Below are positions 61,586 to 64,000 of a stretch of DNA of 64,000 nucleotides, piece after piece. Position numbers and translations under genes: made by a program. The DNA comes from Xylocopa sonorina. Lineage: Eukaryota > Arthropoda > Insecta > Hymenoptera > Apidae. The notes beneath the pieces are model-generated. The model did not search any database, was not told where the DNA came from, and saw only the letters and a program-made list of their open reading frames with translations. The stretch lies in assembly GCF_050948175.1 (NCBI RefSeq), contig NC_135198.1, forward strand, positions 4,973,001 to 5,037,000. Reading direction: 5' to 3'. The number at the start of each line of letters is the position of its first letter. Positions within the stretch are counted from its first letter, which is position 1.

Positions 61586-63432
61586 TCTCGATATTATACA
61601 TTTTATTTGTCATTCACAAGGAACTCGTGCTGCTTTCACAGCTTGAAAACCAAGAACCGCACCATCGCGTTATCTTCATCAAAGTAATAGATCTTTTTCA
61701 AAGGACGTACGAAACATATTTGCCATTCTAAATTCGGATTGCTTCACGCAAGAGATAGATTACATAAAAAAAAGGAAAGTGCGATTGATCAACTGATAGG
61801 ATTTTAAAATCAGATTTTAGGTACGTCAAACAGGGGACTAAGAAATTCTGCTTGTTAAATCGAACCTGATCGAACAGTCTGACATTTATACGGACGTCCC
61901 GATACACCTAAATGTCAAACGAGACAAGTAGAATATCCGCGTCGATTTTGTTTAGCCAGAGGTTGCGCAATTTTTTCGCCGAAACGAGATACATCGAGCC
62001 AAATGTACGATGTTCGCGTTTCGAAAGTCTCGATTTAGCCTTATTCGAGACGCCGGGAGACCGATATGGAAATTCGAAAACTGGTCGCGGACGCTGAAAG
62101 TGCTTCGCGATACCGGAGATTTATTGTGCCCCTAAAAACTCGTGTATGCTCGACGCGGGCGCGATTTGTCTGGTTCCGAAAAACGGGAGAGATCCAGTGC
62201 AGCTCGAATAGAACCGTCTCCCTTTTTTTTTTTTTTTTTATCGGAACGACGCACGGCGATGCCTGGTTTATCGTTACCAATTTTTCTATTCGAATAATTG
62301 TACCGTCGAAAGAGGAGAATATTCGTAATATTGGATATCGAAAGAGGCCACGAAACAATCGTCCGTGCCAAGAATATCGAACGCACACTTGCTCATATTG
62401 TGCTTTTCTAACAATAGAACTGCCAACGTAACAAAAGTGGTAAATTTACTTATTACATATAATAATTCTCTCGTGTATATCTTTTTTTACACATTTTCCT
62501 CTCTGATTGTTGCTTCCACCCCCAACGATTCCAACTGAAACATTAATTCGCCTCGCAAACTACCTCACAATTTTAGCCATTCTATCACCCATTACTCCCA
62601 TACCACCCAATCTCCCTTCACCACGAACGAATCAATCCCTACTCTCAAGATCTCGTTCGCACGAAACGAATACCAGTTACTCGCGATCATCTCGTGTCGT
62701 GAATTATTAAAACCCACCCCAATGGATTCCACCAGTTGCAAATAGAAACCACGTAAGTAACCAGCGTTACGTTTGGCTAGAAAAGTTCGTGAAACCTGCT
62801 CGACGATGTAGTCGCGCGAGAAGAAGTTGTCGATCGACGACACTGAAGGGAGACACGAGAGGGTGCGTTCGCGGGTGACTAACGAGACGTGCGGATCAAC
62901 TGGTGAGAGCAGCGAAGCTGGTCGAAGCGAAATGCCGCGAGACAAAGCGGGTTGGCGCAAAATACTGCGGTTGCACGTCGGGACGGTAATTGAAAGCGAT
63001 CGCGACGCGTATCAACAGCCTGGCGACCGCGAACGAAGGCATCGTCGAAGGACCTGGCCCCGTTCTTCCCCCCTCGTGTCAAATAAAATCCTTGCGGTCT
63101 TCATGCCGATTTCACTCGGGCATTCGACGAAGCGCGCTGCGGCCACTTCCGCATTCCGGCGTTTATCGGCCGTCAGCTCGGTCAGCGCACTCGAAAAGAA
63201 ATTTACGGGCCGCTTTGCAGGCTAGATTGGTCTACCATTAACATTGTTGCTCGACTCGCGGGTACGGAGCCGATCGGTTGTAATTACCGCGTTTTCCACG
63301 GTGCTCACGTTTCGAGGGAGCCGTGTTGCAGTCGCCGTAGGTGCTCGTTCTAGGTTCTCCGCTCGTTTTTACGGTGTAATTGGACCACTTTGTAAATAGA
63401 CAGCGCTGAGCTGTTGTACGAAGGTACGAAGA
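61586..63432. other. Gene-free stretch
   Basis: AT-rich at 61590-61900, mixed at 61900-62700, CpG-rich at 62750-63330. T17 lies at 62223-62239. A donor-like CCAC|GTAAGTA is at 62752. Frames of up to 132 codons have no recognised domain. Confidence 0.4.
62223..62239 (+). repeat. Poly(T) run, 17 bases
   Basis: An uninterrupted T run lies between GTCTCC and ATCGGAACG. No associated retroelement was recognised. Confidence 0.9.
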
Positions 63433-63978
63433 AAGGGATCGAGCGCTACCCCTGCGACTTTTAGATTAACGGTTGATGATAATCGAATTGCAAAGTGTTC
63501 AGGTAGAATGAGACCTTTGAAGGATTACCGTGATCACTGAAGGTGAATACTTTTCTTTGCGAATCATTTAGCTTGAAACATCAAATAACATCCAAAAAGC
63601 CTTTGCAGTCGAAATTTATCTACTATCAGATGCACAACTTGGAATTAGCAAGCGATACCATAAATTGTATTGATAAATCAAACCCAGATACAATCGGAAA
63701 GGGATTGAACGCTACCCCTGCGACTTTTATATTAACGGTTGATGATAATCGAATTGCAAAGTGTTCAGGTAGAATGAGATCTTTGAAAGGTTACTGTGAT
63801 CATTGAAGGCCAATACTTCCTTTGCGAATCATTTAGTTTGAAAAATCAAATAACATCGAGAAAACCTTTGCAGTCAAAATTGATCTGCTATCGCACAACT
63901 GCTATGCACAACTTATTATAGAATTAGCAAGCGATACCATGAATTGTATTGATAAATCAAACCCAGATACAATCGAAC
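63433..63978. repeat. Tandem duplication, 266-bp unit, two copies
   Basis: GCTACCCCTGCGACTTTTA starts at 63445 and 63711. Both copies include TTAACGGTTGATGATAATCG, TTGCAAAGTGTTCAGGTAG and TTGTATTGATAAATCAAAC. The second copy has a small insertion around 63895-63915. The repeat ends a few bases before the window edge, so further copies beyond it cannot be excluded. Confidence 0.93.
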
Positions 63979-64000
63979 ACTTGGAGACGAACTAGCGTCG

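Larger units (their letters stand above)
1..64000 (+). other. Inferred interior of a giant intron of an unidentified + strand gene
   Basis: No convincing coding exon was found on either strand. Three fused 3'/5' splice sites of ratchet type occur on the + strand at about 9.5, 42.4 and 60.4 kb, and no comparable site was seen on the - strand. In Drosophila such zero-length exons are found inside very long introns and subdivide their removal. The inference is that at least 9.5-60.4 kb, and probably the whole window, is one intron read left to right, with the flanking exons outside. The host gene is unknown; long insect introns typically belong to developmental, neuronal or adhesion genes, but nothing here selects among them. 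The alternative is intergenic DNA with chance motifs, which three strong same-strand sites make less likely. Confidence 0.6.

Noticed and set aside
63485..63770. TTCAG|GTAGAA at two places
   Set aside because: Both are copies of the same 266-bp duplication. The donor is poor and there is no pyrimidine tract.

Overview
The window looks like nuclear DNA of an insect, most likely a hymenopteran and possibly a bee. This is a compositional judgement: there are abundant CpG and CGCG words, a patchwork of GC-rich and AT-rich blocks a few hundred bases to 2 kb long, many TTAATTA-type words, and many short homopolymer and (GA)n/(TC)n tracts. There is no bacterial gene structure and no recognisable rRNA, tRNA or CRISPR. 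The longest open frames are 213, 179 and 174 codons. They lie mostly in GC-rich sequence where stops are rare, and none has a domain I recognise, so I annotate no protein-coding gene.

The most informative signal is a set of three strong recursive-splicing (ratchet) sites, all on the + strand, centred on 9495/9496, 42444/42445 and 60388/60389. Each has a branch-point-like AATTAAC or AATTGAAC, then a polypyrimidine tract, then a 3' splice site fused directly to a 5' splice site (CAG|GTAAG). In the first two, the putative branch A lies 28 nt upstream of the AG. I found no equally good site on the - strand. The simplest reading is that most or all of the window lies inside one very long intron (over 50 kb) of a + strand gene whose exons are outside the window. 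That intron would be removed in steps of about 33 kb and 18 kb.

Layout: 0-9 kb has a dispersed duplication (227-405 and 653-833) and tandem repeats of 61, about 145 and 69 bp, followed by the first ratchet site. 9.5-42 kb is mostly unique sequence with CpG-rich blocks, a 159-bp piggyBac-type MITE flanked by TTAA (17452-17618), degenerate repeats at 16 and 21 kb, an ATTA-rich enhancer-like block (30.6-31.1 kb) and several microsatellites. The second ratchet site is at 42.4 kb. 45-64 kb is unusually rich in local tandem duplications (units of 119, 212, 160, 231, 234, 101, 246, 202 and 266 bp, two to five copies each). It also holds three nuclear-receptor half-sites in DR4 spacing (55.35 kb), a hairpin-rich GC segment (50.5-50.65 kb) and the third ratchet site.

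Taken together, this is non-coding intronic DNA: splicing relay points, candidate cis-regulatory blocks and repeat turnover. The host gene cannot be named from this sequence.
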